This document shows positions 7,803-16,114 of a stretch of DNA of 64,000 bases, in pieces (position 1 is the stretch's first letter; each line of letters begins with the position of its first letter). Source of the stretch: Hymenobacter sp. YC55 (GTDB taxonomy: Bacteria; Bacteroidota; Bacteroidia; Cytophagales; Hymenobacteraceae); NCBI RefSeq assembly GCF_029433095.1, contig NZ_JARNTX010000012.1, positions 1 to 64,000 on the forward strand, read 5' to 3'. The translations under genes were made by a program, and so were the position numbers. The notes under the pieces were generated by a model. It saw nothing but the letters and a program-made list of their open reading frames with translations, did not search any database and was not told the DNA's origin.

Positions 7803-10019
7803 TCAAGCATTAATGGCAGTAGGTTGGCTTACTACCTCGGTCTGGAGCAAGCTACCGAGAAGCTTGCGCACGTCCGTTACGTCGGTAACGGCAAAGCGGG
7901 CCAAGGAGCGGGGCATAGGACCCACTTTTATTGTGTACGCCTCGGGAGGCATGGCCCCAAAAGTGTCCTCGTCGGTGCGGTCGTCGCCTAGGGCCAACAC
8001 AAACCCTGGGTGCTCGGCTCCGAGCCACTGGGCGGCAGCAGAGCCTTTGTTGATGGCTACGTGTTTGACTTCCAGTATCTTATTGCCTTCCAGTACCTGC
8101 AGGTCGGTGTTGGAAGTCATAAAGCTTAGGTGGCTAAGTAAGTCGCGGGTGCGCACGTCTGCAAGTCCAGGGTCGGCGCGGCGGTAGTGCCACACCAGCG
8201 AGTGACTTTTCTCTTCGACGAAGGCCCCGGGCGTGCGGCTCACATACTGGTCTAAAATAGGCAGGAAGTCGCGTTTCCATTCGGCCCGCAGCCCTTCCTG
8301 AATCAGGTGCCACTCGCCACCGGCCCGGCGGAGCCACACCCCATGCTCGGCAATAAAGTCCACAGGTAAATGTCCGAGCCAGCTTTCCAGGGAAGCCCGG
8401 TCGCGCCCGCTGATAACCACCACCCGGTTGCGCGCATCCGAGGCTAGTTGCGCTAACAGCGTAAGCAACTCGGGGTCGGGCTGGGCGTGTTGCGGATTGG
8501 CTTGAAAAGGCACCAGCGTGCCGTCGTAATCGAGCAGCAGCAGGCGCTGGTCGGCCACCTGATAGTCGTGGCGCAGCTGGGCTTGAACCTCGGCATCGAG
8601 CACGTCGGTGGCCAGGGTGAGCTGCTTGATTTTCGCGTACGACAGACGGTCCATAAACAGCTTGGTCCAAGCAAATACGTCGTACTGCTGCACCAGCGCT
8701 TGCATGGCCGTCATGCGGGTACGCTGCTCTTCTTCGGGCATGAGCAGGGCTTCGTGCAACGCCTCGGCTAGTTGGCCGGTGTCGGTGGGGTTGATGAGCA
8801 GCGCCTCGTTCAGCTCCTGCGCCGCCCCGGCCCGCTCGCTTAAAATCAGCACTCCCCGCTGGTTGATTTTGCTGGCAATAAACTCCTTGGCCACCAGGTT
8901 CATACCGTCCCGCACGGGCGTTACCAGGGCCACATCGGCTAAGCGGTACAGCGCAGCCAGTTCATCGAAGGGAAACGAGCGGTAGAAATATTGAATTGGG
9001 GTCCAGCTAATGGTGCGGTATTGGGCGTTGATGCGGCCTACTAGCTCGTCGATTTCTTCTTTCAGCGCCGCATACTGCGCCACTTGGTCGCGCGAGGGCA
9101 CCACCACCATCAGTAAGCTGACACGACCCACCCACTCGGGATGGCGCTGCAGCAATAGCTCGAAAGCCCGCAAGCGCTGGGCAATACCCTTGGAGTAGTC
9201 GAGCCGGTCGATGGAGAGTACCACGCGCGCATCGTGCAGGGCCTGGCGGTAGGTTTGCTCGTGGGCCTGCGCCGCTTCTGAAGCTGCCGCCTCGGCGTAC
9301 CGCTGGTAGTCGATACCCATTGGAAAGGCATCCACGAGTACTGTCCGCGAAGGCGTTTCAATCAGCCCGTTGTGGTTGGGCAGCCCTAACAGGTGCGACA
9401 CGGCACTGAGGAAGTGGCGCATGTAGCCGTAGGTGTGGAAGCCGATAAGGTCGGCGCCAATCATGCCCTGAACCAGTTCGGTCGCCCAAGGCAGTACCCG
9501 GATCAGCTCGTAGGAAGGAAACGGGATGTGCAAAAAGAAGCCAATGGTAGCATCGGGCCGCTCCCGGCGCAGCATCTCGGGTAAGAGCAACAATTGGTAA
9601 TCGTGCACCCAGATGGTATCGTCGGGGCCGGCCAGGGCCAGCACGGCCTGGCAGAATTTCTTGTTGACGGTCACGTACGCTTCCCAGTGCTCGGGCTCGT
9701 AGGTGGCGTACTGCGTGAAATAGTGGAAAGTCGGCCAGAGTGTGGAGTTACTAAAGCCTTCGTAGAAATCCCGAATTTCGGCATCCGTCAGAAACACCGG
9801 GGCCATGCTATCTGCTTTCAGCTGCTCGGTTACGTGTGCTTGCTCGGCAGGCTCTTCCACCGACAAGCCGGGCCAGCCTACCCACACATTGCCTTCGGCC
9901 CGGTAGATGGAGCCCAGGCCTGTGGCCAATCCGCCTTCGCTGGGCTGAAACGTGAGACCCTCGGAACTGCGCTGCACCTTGGTAGGCAGGCGGTTGGAAA
10001 TGATTATTGTTCTGGACAT
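7803..10019 (-). CDS. Bifunctional trehalose-6-phosphate synthase/phosphatase
   Basis: Makes trehalose from UDP- or GDP-glucose and glucose-6-phosphate and then dephosphorylates it, in the cytoplasm. Residues about 1-465 form a GT20 OtsA domain: SNRLP near the start, the N-loop GGLATGL, VWVGWPG, WVHDYQLLLLPEML, and the nucleotide-sugar site RDGMNLVAKEFIAS. Residues about 490-738 form an OtsB-type HAD phosphatase: LLDYDGTLVPF with the nucleophile and general-acid Asp pair, VVISGRDRASLE, and the metal motif LGDDRTDEDTF. The 738-residue length matches known Bacteroidota fusions. The start ATG at 10019 opens straight into beta-strand 1 of OtsA. Cyanophycinase lies 54 bases upstream on the same strand and may be cotranscribed. 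Confidence 0.95.
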   Translation of the reverse strand: MSRTIIISNRLPTKVQRSSEGLTFQPSEGGLATGLGSIYRAEGNVWVGWPGLSVEEPAEQAHVTEQLKADSMAPVFLTDAEIRDFYEGFSNSTLWPTFHYFTQYATYEPEHWEAYVTVNKKFCQAVLALAGPDDTIWVHDYQLLLLPEMLRRERPDATIGFFLHIPFPSYELIRVLPWATELVQGMIGADLIGFHTYGYMRHFLSAVSHLLGLPNHNGLIETPSRTVLVDAFPMGIDYQRYAEAAASEAAQAHEQTYRQALHDARVVLSIDRLDYSKGIAQRLRAFELLLQRHPEWVGRVSLLMVVVPSRDQVAQYAALKEEIDELVGRINAQYRTISWTPIQYFYRSFPFDELAALYRLADVALVTPVRDGMNLVAKEFIASKINQRGVLILSERAGAAQELNEALLINPTDTGQLAEALHEALLMPEEEQRTRMTAMQALVQQYDVFAWTKLFMDRLSYAKIKQLTLATDVLDAEVQAQLRHDYQVADQRLLLLDYDGTLVPFQANPQHAQPDPELLTLLAQLASDARNRVVVISGRDRASLESWLGHLPVDFIAEHGVWLRRAGGEWHLIQEGLRAEWKRDFLPILDQYVSRTPGAFVEEKSHSLVWHYRRADPGLADVRTRDLLSHLSFMTSNTDLQVLEGNKILEVKHVAINKGSAAAQWLGAEHPGFVLALGDDRTDEDTFGAMPPEAYTIKVGPMPRSLARFAVTDVTDVRKLLGSLLQTEVVSQPTAINA

Positions 10020-10073
10020 CTGTCTTCAACGCTAGTAAGGGGCACCGGCAACGCCGCCGCAAATGATAGGAGC

Positions 10074-10955
10074 TTAGGCCGGGCTGCTGGCCATTGAAGA
10101 GGAATACGTTTCCTCGACACCATTGAAGCCCGGCAGGGTAAACAGTTGACCTTTGGAAAGCATGTGCAGCCGCAGGTCGCGAATAGAAAACACTTGGCCG
10201 GCCGCAATTTCATAGATGGTATTGCCGCTGCAGTTGTGGCCGTCCACCACTACTACCATGCCGTTGCCGAGCACTTCCAACTCACTTCCATTGCGCACGA
10301 GCACGGCCGTATCTTCTTCTAAGCCCAGGCCAATGCAGCCAGGATTGGTAGCAATGATCTGGGCCATGCGTACAATACGGCCCCGAGCCACAAAATGGGT
10401 ATCGATGGCCACGTCGCGCAATAATTGTAAACCAGTGGTAATGTGAATTTCATCTTTAACAAACCCGGCGTTGTTTCGGCCTTGATAAATCATGGGCGTA
10501 CTCATGGCCGCGGCTCCGGCGCTGGTGCCGGCAATCAGGATGGGCTCTTGTTGATAGCGCTCGGTGAGGCGGTGCAGCAGCTTGGTGCCACCGAGCAAAG
10601 CCGTGAGTCGCAACTGGTCGCCGCCGGTCAGCATCACGCCGTCGGCCCGGTCGATGACTTCTACGGCGTCCGGGCTGTTGGCTTGCTCACGGCTCTGAAT
10701 GTTAAGCACTTCGATGCGCTTGATGCCTAAGCTTGAAAACACATCGACGTAGTCCTGAGCCGCTTCTTCTGGTTCTTCGGAAGCCGTCGGTATCACAACA
10801 ATGGTGCGCGAGCCAGCTAACTCATCAACGAAGCGCTGCAAAATAAAATCTGCCGAAGTTTCGAGGCTACGGCCTTGCTGTTCGGGCGTTTGGCGCTGTT
10901 CGTGGCCACCAATTGCGAGCAGACGGCCTTTAGGTTGGGGAAAGTAGGAGGGCAT
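10074..10955 (-). CDS. cphB: Cyanophycinase (peptidase family S51)
   Basis: Serine exopeptidase that releases beta-Asp-Arg dipeptides from the storage polymer cyanophycin. The 293-residue sequence has GRLLAIGGHEQ at the N-terminus, VVIPTASEEPEE, the core GVMLTGGDQLRL, and the nucleophile elbow IAGTSAGAAAMS with the likely catalytic Ser145, followed by GLQLLRDVAIDTHFVARGR, all typical of CphB. No cyanophycin synthetase is visible, so the natural substrate may come from a distant cphA or be another isoaspartyl peptide. It lies just upstream of the trehalose gene on the same strand. Confidence 0.92.
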   Translation of the reverse strand: MPSYFPQPKGRLLAIGGHEQRQTPEQQGRSLETSADFILQRFVDELAGSRTIVVIPTASEEPEEAAQDYVDVFSSLGIKRIEVLNIQSREQANSPDAVEVIDRADGVMLTGGDQLRLTALLGGTKLLHRLTERYQQEPILIAGTSAGAAAMSTPMIYQGRNNAGFVKDEIHITTGLQLLRDVAIDTHFVARGRIVRMAQIIATNPGCIGLGLEEDTAVLVRNGSELEVLGNGMVVVVDGHNCSGNTIYEIAAGQVFSIRDLRLHMLSKGQLFTLPGFNGVEETYSSSMASSPA

Positions 10956-11257
10956 GAAAGCAGAGTAAAATAAATCATTGGCCCCTGCTCCTGAGTTGTG
11001 CTGAGTAGTAGCATAACTCAGTGGTCGAGCCGATGCGGCGCACTAGCCCTTGTGGTAGCTAGCCACGCCAAATGGTTTTAAAGCATGTGCAATGCGTGCA
11101 ATCAGCGAAAGCAGCGGCCTTACCAAAGCCAGCTTGCTTTGTGCCTAGCTAGCAAATGAATCTTGGGGTTGTGGTAACCACTCCTGTTAAGGCGTGGCTT
11201 CACTTGCTTGCAAGCTCTGGGCTTGGTTTTGACCGGATGCATTGAAGGCTTGTTCGG
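10956..11257. other. Intergenic region, no gene seen
   Basis: About 300 bases between two minus-strand genes. No hairpin or coding signal convincing enough to report. Confidence 0.55.
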
Positions 11258-11677
11258 TCATCCGCGGCTGATGGGGGTTGATTGCCACAATTGCCCATCG
11301 CCGGTGGGCAAGCAGTGCAGGCGGTAATAACCGCGCAATATTTCCCCACTGAAAGTAAGCCGAAGTGTACCCTGAGCTAATTCCGCACGCAAGTTGGAGG
11401 TGGCACCAAGTCTGGCAGATGCCCATTGTACTAGGCCTGTTTCCACGCACGACAACGAATCAGAACAAGTAGCGCCCGTTAGCAACCACAGCAACACGGG
11501 ACGCTTTGGTAAGTGCTTGAGGGGTTCTGATATTACCCAACGCGCGAAGCTCCCGCAGGAGTCTTCCAACACTAGCTCATAATAAGCAGGAATCTCCCGT
11601 GAGCAGCGAACAGCAAAAGTAGGCGCGAACCGGGAAGGCAACGCAACCACCTCAGAGAAATTCAGTTCGGGATTCAT
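11258..11677 (-). CDS. Small protein resembling the LigD 3'-phosphoesterase fold
   Basis: A 139-residue protein starting at MNPELNFSEV; an alternative ATG lies 27 bases upstream. The order of elements matches the phosphoesterase domain of LigD: an N-terminal YYELVLED strand, WVISEPLKHLPKRPVLLW where LigD has the W-x-P-KGPS segment, then W(A)SARL, a LAQGTLRLTFSGEILRGYYRL strand pair equivalent to G-x-LKF-x-L-x-G-x-KLKG-x-WxLVR, and a terminal LW. The catalytic His residues expected in the RLHYDLRLE region are not evident, since the segment here is AYYELVLED. It may be a non-catalytic relative. The assignment is by eye on a diverged family and is moderate at best. Confidence 0.45.
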   Translation of the reverse strand: MNPELNFSEVVALPSRFAPTFAVRCSREIPAYYELVLEDSCGSFARWVISEPLKHLPKRPVLLWLLTGATCSDSLSCVETGLVQWASARLGATSNLRAELAQGTLRLTFSGEILRGYYRLHCLPTGDGQLWQSTPISRG

Positions 11678-12327
11678 AGCAAAGGTAGGGCGTGACATTA
11701 ACATGCTTTTGTAACGGCGCCCGGCCTAGTTGCAGCGGTAAGAAAAGTACTGATTTTGATATAGCGGCCTTCCACTAGATAATCCGTATTAATGCGGAGA
11801 ACCTGATTTTACTTGTTGATAATAATTTAATAATCAAATGTATAGGTGTATTGCACCGAGTGTGTGAAGTGCTCACACACTGGTTTGTTTCACTACTCGT
11901 AGTTGCACAATCAATAGTATAGATAGTAGCCACACTTCTTTTTGACGGGTCAAGCTGAAGCGCACCTGTGCTACCACGCAGGTACAAATTACCTCATGAG
12001 GTACCCCACCGTCTAAGCACGATTCAGAACAGGCTACGTTGAGGAGCCGCATAACGCCTGGCTTACGCCAGGTAAACTCAGCACGAAGACAGGCGTGCAT
12101 GTCAGATCTAGCTGAGAATCTACAGCTGCAGGCCGCTATATTCTCCCAAATGAGTAACCTGAACTCTTAAGCTAAACGTGGTTGGTTTGGTAGCATTAGT
12201 ATCTCCTTTTAGCCACTAGTATAGCAATGCCTAGGTAATATACTTTGCCATTGGAAACCTAAGAGTCTACTATTTGCTATGAAGACCCTGTATAGAAGAT
12301 GTTGGCAGTGGAATAGAATTGGTTTGC
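11678..12327. other. Intergenic region with two small hairpins, no gene seen
   Basis: About 650 bases without a credible gene. It holds a 9-bp perfect stem AGTGTGTGA/TCACACACT at 11859-11881 and a 6-bp stem CCTGGC/GCCAGG near 12058-12073. Neither is followed by a T-run, so they were not called terminators. Confidence 0.5.
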
Positions 12328-12361
12328 TATAAAATGGCAAAGCCCCTCGGTAAGAGGGGCT
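12328..12361 (-). terminator. Intrinsic terminator after the small minus-strand gene
   Basis: Stem AGCCCCTC/GAGGGGCT (12341-12348 with 12354-12361) with a 5-base loop. On the minus strand it is followed by a T-rich tail (TTTGCCATTTT), 25 bases past the stop of the 70-residue gene. It supports that gene being transcribed. Confidence 0.7.
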
Positions 12362-12385
12362 AATGACAACGCAGCCGCAAGCGTA

Positions 12386-12598
12386 TTAGATACTGGCGCT
12401 AATAGGATTATAAATAGAACGATTGGCACCGAACGCACCTATGAGCAAGCCGCCAACTAACAGAGCGTGGCCTCTTTGTAAGGCGGCTTCACCTTCAGCG
12501 TGAGAGATGCTGTGACCGTCGATAGTAGCGAAATCGGGAAGCTGGCTTTGGGCTTGCGGGTTATGTGCCAAGAAAAAAGCGAGAGCAGTGAGTTCCAT
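12386..12598 (-). CDS. Small hypothetical protein with hydrophobic Gly-rich C-terminal half
   Basis: A 70-residue product I do not recognise. The N-terminal half is mixed and polar (MELTALAFFLAHNPQAQSQ...), then a hydrophobic glycine-rich stretch at about 46-60 (ALLVGGLLIGAFGAN) and a short polar tail. A strong terminator follows directly, which is the main reason to believe it. The leader-plus-glycine-rich layout recalls small exported peptides, but no double-glycine cleavage site can be assigned with confidence and no transporter or modification gene is nearby. A single membrane-associated segment is equally possible. Confidence 0.5.
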   Translation of the reverse strand: MELTALAFFLAHNPQAQSQLPDFATIDGHSISHAEGEAALQRGHALLVGGLLIGAFGANRSIYNPISASI

Positions 12599-13182
12599 TA
12601 GGTGTGTGGTAGTAGATTGATGGCGTTTATGCCATCAAAGCTCGGGGGTATACCTACTGAAATAAAGGACAAACAGACTGCTTTTGCGACTTGTACTATA
12701 CTAATATTGGGCGATACAAATAATTGATTTAGCCGACAACTAATTTGCGTTGCTACAAAGCAAGAGTTATGGTCGAGCTAAATACTATCAATGTGTGACA
12801 TCTAACACTTGCGAATCACAACACAGAAACTGATAAGCTACCCATAAAACAACGCTTTCGGTTGTAGCAGAAGCTTGAAAGCAACCGCGGCTTTTCGCGC
12901 CGGTTCAGGTAATGAGAGGTTGGTATTGACACCCAACATAGAAAAGTCCGATACGCTCCATGAACAACTATAAGTCTGATATAATGCGTGCAAGCTCTTA
13001 AGCAAGAGGGGTATAGCCTGCTGTAAGGTCAAGCATTCAAGAAAACGGCTTAGCTGCCTGATCAGTCAGTAGCGTCCTGCTGAGCGGAATTGGTGGCGAG
13101 ATAACAAAGGCAATAGTTTGGTGCTTCAGCTTTCCGCATGTTCCTTTGCTAGCCCGGCCGACTGCTAAAGTCGGGTCCAAGT
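12599..13182. other. Intergenic region, no convincing gene
   Basis: AT-richer spacer of about 580 bases before the metal-uptake genes. A 64-codon minus-strand frame at 12838-13032 has no recognisable features and was not accepted. Confidence 0.5.
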
Positions 13183-13590
13183 ATGCGTCAGGCCATTGCC
13201 ATTTTGCTTCTTTGTTCGCTTTCGGTGCACTGCGCCGGGCGGCTAGGCATTGTGGCCAATTGGTGGCTCAACCGACACTATGTGGCCCGCGTGCTGTGCA
13301 TCAACCGCGACAAGCCGGCCATGCATTGCAACGGCAAATGCCACCTCGCCAAGCAGCTGCGGGCCGCTGCCGCAACTGAGGAGCAACAGCAACCCCTTGG
13401 TGGCAAGCAAGCCTTTCAGGAAATCACCCTGTTTTGCGCGCCGGTATTTGTGTTGCGGGTACTGCCACCGGCAGCTTACCGCTGCGCGTCGCCGCTGTAT
13501 GCGGCCTTGCGCATGCGCGCCTATAACTGGGACCGGCCGGGCCCCGATCACCCGCCTGCTGGACAACTGATGAGTACTCGTTTTTCCTGA
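13183..13590 (+). CDS. Small exported Cys-containing hypothetical protein of the metal locus
   Basis: A 135-residue protein with a short hydrophobic N-terminus (MRQAIAILLLCSLSVHCAG) and then the conserved-looking segment VLCINRDKPAMHCNGKCHLAKQL, whose Cys and His residues could bind a metal or be redox-active. The remainder is low-complexity with a few Cys. It sits 92 bases upstream of a TonB receptor on the same strand; small proteins with CINRDKP-CNGKC motifs are known to accompany such receptors in Bacteroidota. Function unknown; metal handling is inferred from motif and neighbours. Confidence 0.7.
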   Translation: MRQAIAILLLCSLSVHCAGRLGIVANWWLNRHYVARVLCINRDKPAMHCNGKCHLAKQLRAAAATEEQQQPLGGKQAFQEITLFCAPVFVLRVLPPAAYRCASPLYAALRMRAYNWDRPGPDHPPAGQLMSTRFS

Positions 13591-13682
13591 GTTCTGGCCT
13601 GCTCGCCCGAATTGGCTTCCGTGTGCCCATAGGGTAGCGTGGAACCGAGGCGGCCGGCTATTCATCGGTTATTTCCTGCTTT

Positions 13683-16061
13683 GTGAAACACATTTTCTTA
13701 TTGCCCTTGGCTCTGCTAATGAGCCAGGCGGGCTTGGCGCAGCGTACCCTGTCGGGGCACGTGTTCGACGCCATCACCAAAGAACCTTTGGTTGGGGCCA
13801 CGGTGCGCACTCTTGATAGTAGCACTGGCACCGCCACCAACTCTGCGGGCTATTTCACTTTGCCTACTGCCGCCACGCAGGTGGTGGTGTCGGCCCTTGG
13901 TTACCAGCCTCTTACCTTCACACCTGCAGCTGGCCAAGCCCTGCGCGTAGGACTGAAGTCGGCCGTAGAAAACCTGCAAACCGTGGTGGTAACGGCCAGT
14001 CGCGAAGCCCAACTGCGGACCGAAGCGCCGGTGGCTATCAGACAACTCTCGCCCACTGTTATTCAGGAAACCAAGGCTACTCTGCTGACCGAACTACTCA
14101 ACAAGGTGCCTGGCGTGGTGATGCTCAATTACGGTAACGAACAGCACGGCATGGGCATCCGCCAACCCTTCGGTACCAATGCCTACTTCCTGTACCTAGA
14201 AGACGGCATTCCGCTGCGACCAATGGGCGTGTTCAATCACAACGCGCTGCTTGAGTCCAACCCATTAGCTATTAGCTCGATAGAAGTGGTGAAAGGACCG
14301 GTTTCGTCGCTCTACGGGCCCGAAGCAGTGGGTGGAGCCATTAACCTGCTCACCAAGCGGCCAACCAGCGTGCCTACGCTCAGCGTAGGACTGCAGGGCG
14401 ACCAATACGGCTACCGGCGCGTGCAACTCGGCGGGGGCGGGATGCTCACTGCCAAGCTTGGCGCTTACGTAAGTGGCTATGTGGCCCGGCAGCGCAACGG
14501 CTGGCAGGCCCAGTCCGATTACGACAAGCAGTCGGTGAGTGGGCGGCTGGAATACGCCTTGACCGACCGTACCCGCCTCACGGCCGCGCTATCCTACAAC
14601 CACTACAACTCGCAGACCAGCAGCGCAGTGGACAGTGTTGCCTACTACCGGCGTGAGTATTCTTCGACTTCCGCCTTCACGTATCGTAAGACGACGGCCT
14701 TGCGCGCCCGCCTAACCGCCGAGCACCAGTGGAATTCCCAGCACGCCACCAGCCTGACCACGTATTTCCGCGACAACAGCGTGGGGCAGAACCCGAGCTA
14801 CGGCATCCGTTGGAATAGTGGGGCTACCACGGCAAAAGGCGAGGTCAACGTCAACGCTTTCACGAGTTACGGCGTCCTGGCGCAGCACAGCGTGAAGTTC
14901 AACTGGCTTGGCGCGCGGCTGCTTGGTGGCGTCAGCTTCGACTACTCGCCCACCCATTACGATGCCCACCAGCTCGATTTGACAGCTCAGTTACGGGCCG
15001 ACAAGAAGTCGGTGGCGCAGTACTTGGTGGCGGCGGACCGGCCCGATCTGCTTGTTGCCAACTACGATGTCGACCTGCGCAACTCAGCCTTGTACGCCCA
15101 GCTCGACTTGCATCCGTTGCCCACAGTACCGGCATTACAGCTGACGCTAGGCGGCCGCTTCGACCGGCTGGCCTTCGATTACCAGAACTACCTCGACCAA
15201 TCTACTGGCGCCAAGCACTACCAGCAGGCCACCCCGAAAGCGGGTTTAACCTACGACCTAGGCCACGGCCGGGGGCTGTACGCCAACTACTCGCAGGGCT
15301 TTTCGCCGCCCGGTTTGACCACCATTTTCCGGGCGCGGCCGAACACGCCCGTCGGGGCACCAGCCGAATTCTACTATAATCTGGAACCGGCGCGCTTTTT
15401 CAACCGCGAAATCGGGGGCTGGGCTGCTTTCCTCGACCACAAAGTGTACGTGGACGGCGCGTTCTACCAACTCGATGGACGCCACGAACTGCTTTCCATT
15501 CGGCAGCCCGACAATTCCACGGACTACCAAAGTGCCGGCAAAACCTTGCACCGGGGCGTGGAGTACGGCCTGACGTACAAGCCTACCAAGGAGCTGTTTT
15601 TCCGCTTTGGCGGCACCAACGCCGTGCACCGCTACGAAGAGTTTGCTCTTAGCGCCAAGGCTACGGATGCGGTGCAGAACGTCAATGGCAAGGAAATGCC
15701 GCAGGCCCCGCGCTGGGTAGCCAACACCGAACTCACCTACAAGCCGAAGTGGCTACCCGGGCTGCGCATAGCGGGTGAGTACCAACGCATTAGTGCTTGG
15801 TACCAAAACCAAGTCAATACAGTACGCTACGCCGACAAGGGCCTGTTTGGGGCCGAGGGCATGAGTGTGCTCAACGTCCGCACGGGCTACAATTGGCACG
15901 ACACGTGGGAACTGTTCGTGAATGTGCTCAACGTCACCAACGAGCGGTATGCTACGGCTGCCACCCGCGGCAATGCCGGCACTGACCGTTCCACTTACAC
16001 GCCCGGGGCCCCGCGCACTGTGTCGGTGGGTGGGCAATTCAACTTTTCAGGTTCGCACTAA
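13683..16061 (+). CDS. TonB-dependent outer-membrane receptor with carboxypeptidase-regulatory-like N-terminal domain
   Basis: Outer-membrane active importer, 792 residues. Signal peptide at 1-19 (LAQ), a CarboxypepD_reg-like beta-sandwich at about 20-100 (LSGHVFDAITKEPLVGATV), then the plug at about 115-225 with VVVTASRE as the TonB-box-like start, LLNKVPGVVMLNYG, YLYLEDGIPLRP and VVKGPVSSLYGPEAVGGAINL. A 22-strand-type barrel runs to the C-terminus, ending QFNFSGSH. It lacks the SusD partner and the longer size of SusC, so a siderophore or metal-chelate substrate is more likely than glycan. A PepSY-TM protein follows 53 bases later, which supports iron or another metal chelate. Confidence 0.93.
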   Translation: MKHIFLLPLALLMSQAGLAQRTLSGHVFDAITKEPLVGATVRTLDSSTGTATNSAGYFTLPTAATQVVVSALGYQPLTFTPAAGQALRVGLKSAVENLQTVVVTASREAQLRTEAPVAIRQLSPTVIQETKATLLTELLNKVPGVVMLNYGNEQHGMGIRQPFGTNAYFLYLEDGIPLRPMGVFNHNALLESNPLAISSIEVVKGPVSSLYGPEAVGGAINLLTKRPTSVPTLSVGLQGDQYGYRRVQLGGGGMLTAKLGAYVSGYVARQRNGWQAQSDYDKQSVSGRLEYALTDRTRLTAALSYNHYNSQTSSAVDSVAYYRREYSSTSAFTYRKTTALRARLTAEHQWNSQHATSLTTYFRDNSVGQNPSYGIRWNSGATTAKGEVNVNAFTSYGVLAQHSVKFNWLGARLLGGVSFDYSPTHYDAHQLDLTAQLRADKKSVAQYLVAADRPDLLVANYDVDLRNSALYAQLDLHPLPTVPALQLTLGGRFDRLAFDYQNYLDQSTGAKHYQQATPKAGLTYDLGHGRGLYANYSQGFSPPGLTTIFRARPNTPVGAPAEFYYNLEPARFFNREIGGWAAFLDHKVYVDGAFYQLDGRHELLSIRQPDNSTDYQSAGKTLHRGVEYGLTYKPTKELFFRFGGTNAVHRYEEFALSAKATDAVQNVNGKEMPQAPRWVANTELTYKPKWLPGLRIAGEYQRISAWYQNQVNTVRYADKGLFGAEGMSVLNVRTGYNWHDTWELFVNVLNVTNERYATAATRGNAGTDRSTYTPGAPRTVSVGGQFNFSGSH

Positions 16062-16114
16062 CTGTTTTTCGGCTGCCGCGGCCGGTGACAGTTGTCGGCC
16101 GCCCTGACTATTTT

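Noticed and set aside
11873..12100. 75-codon minus-strand frame covering the 11859 hairpin region
   Set aside because: Cys-rich random-looking translation; considered as a transposase relic but no transposase motif is present.
12838..13032. 64-codon minus-strand frame
   Set aside because: No domain, signal peptide, terminator or neighbour support.
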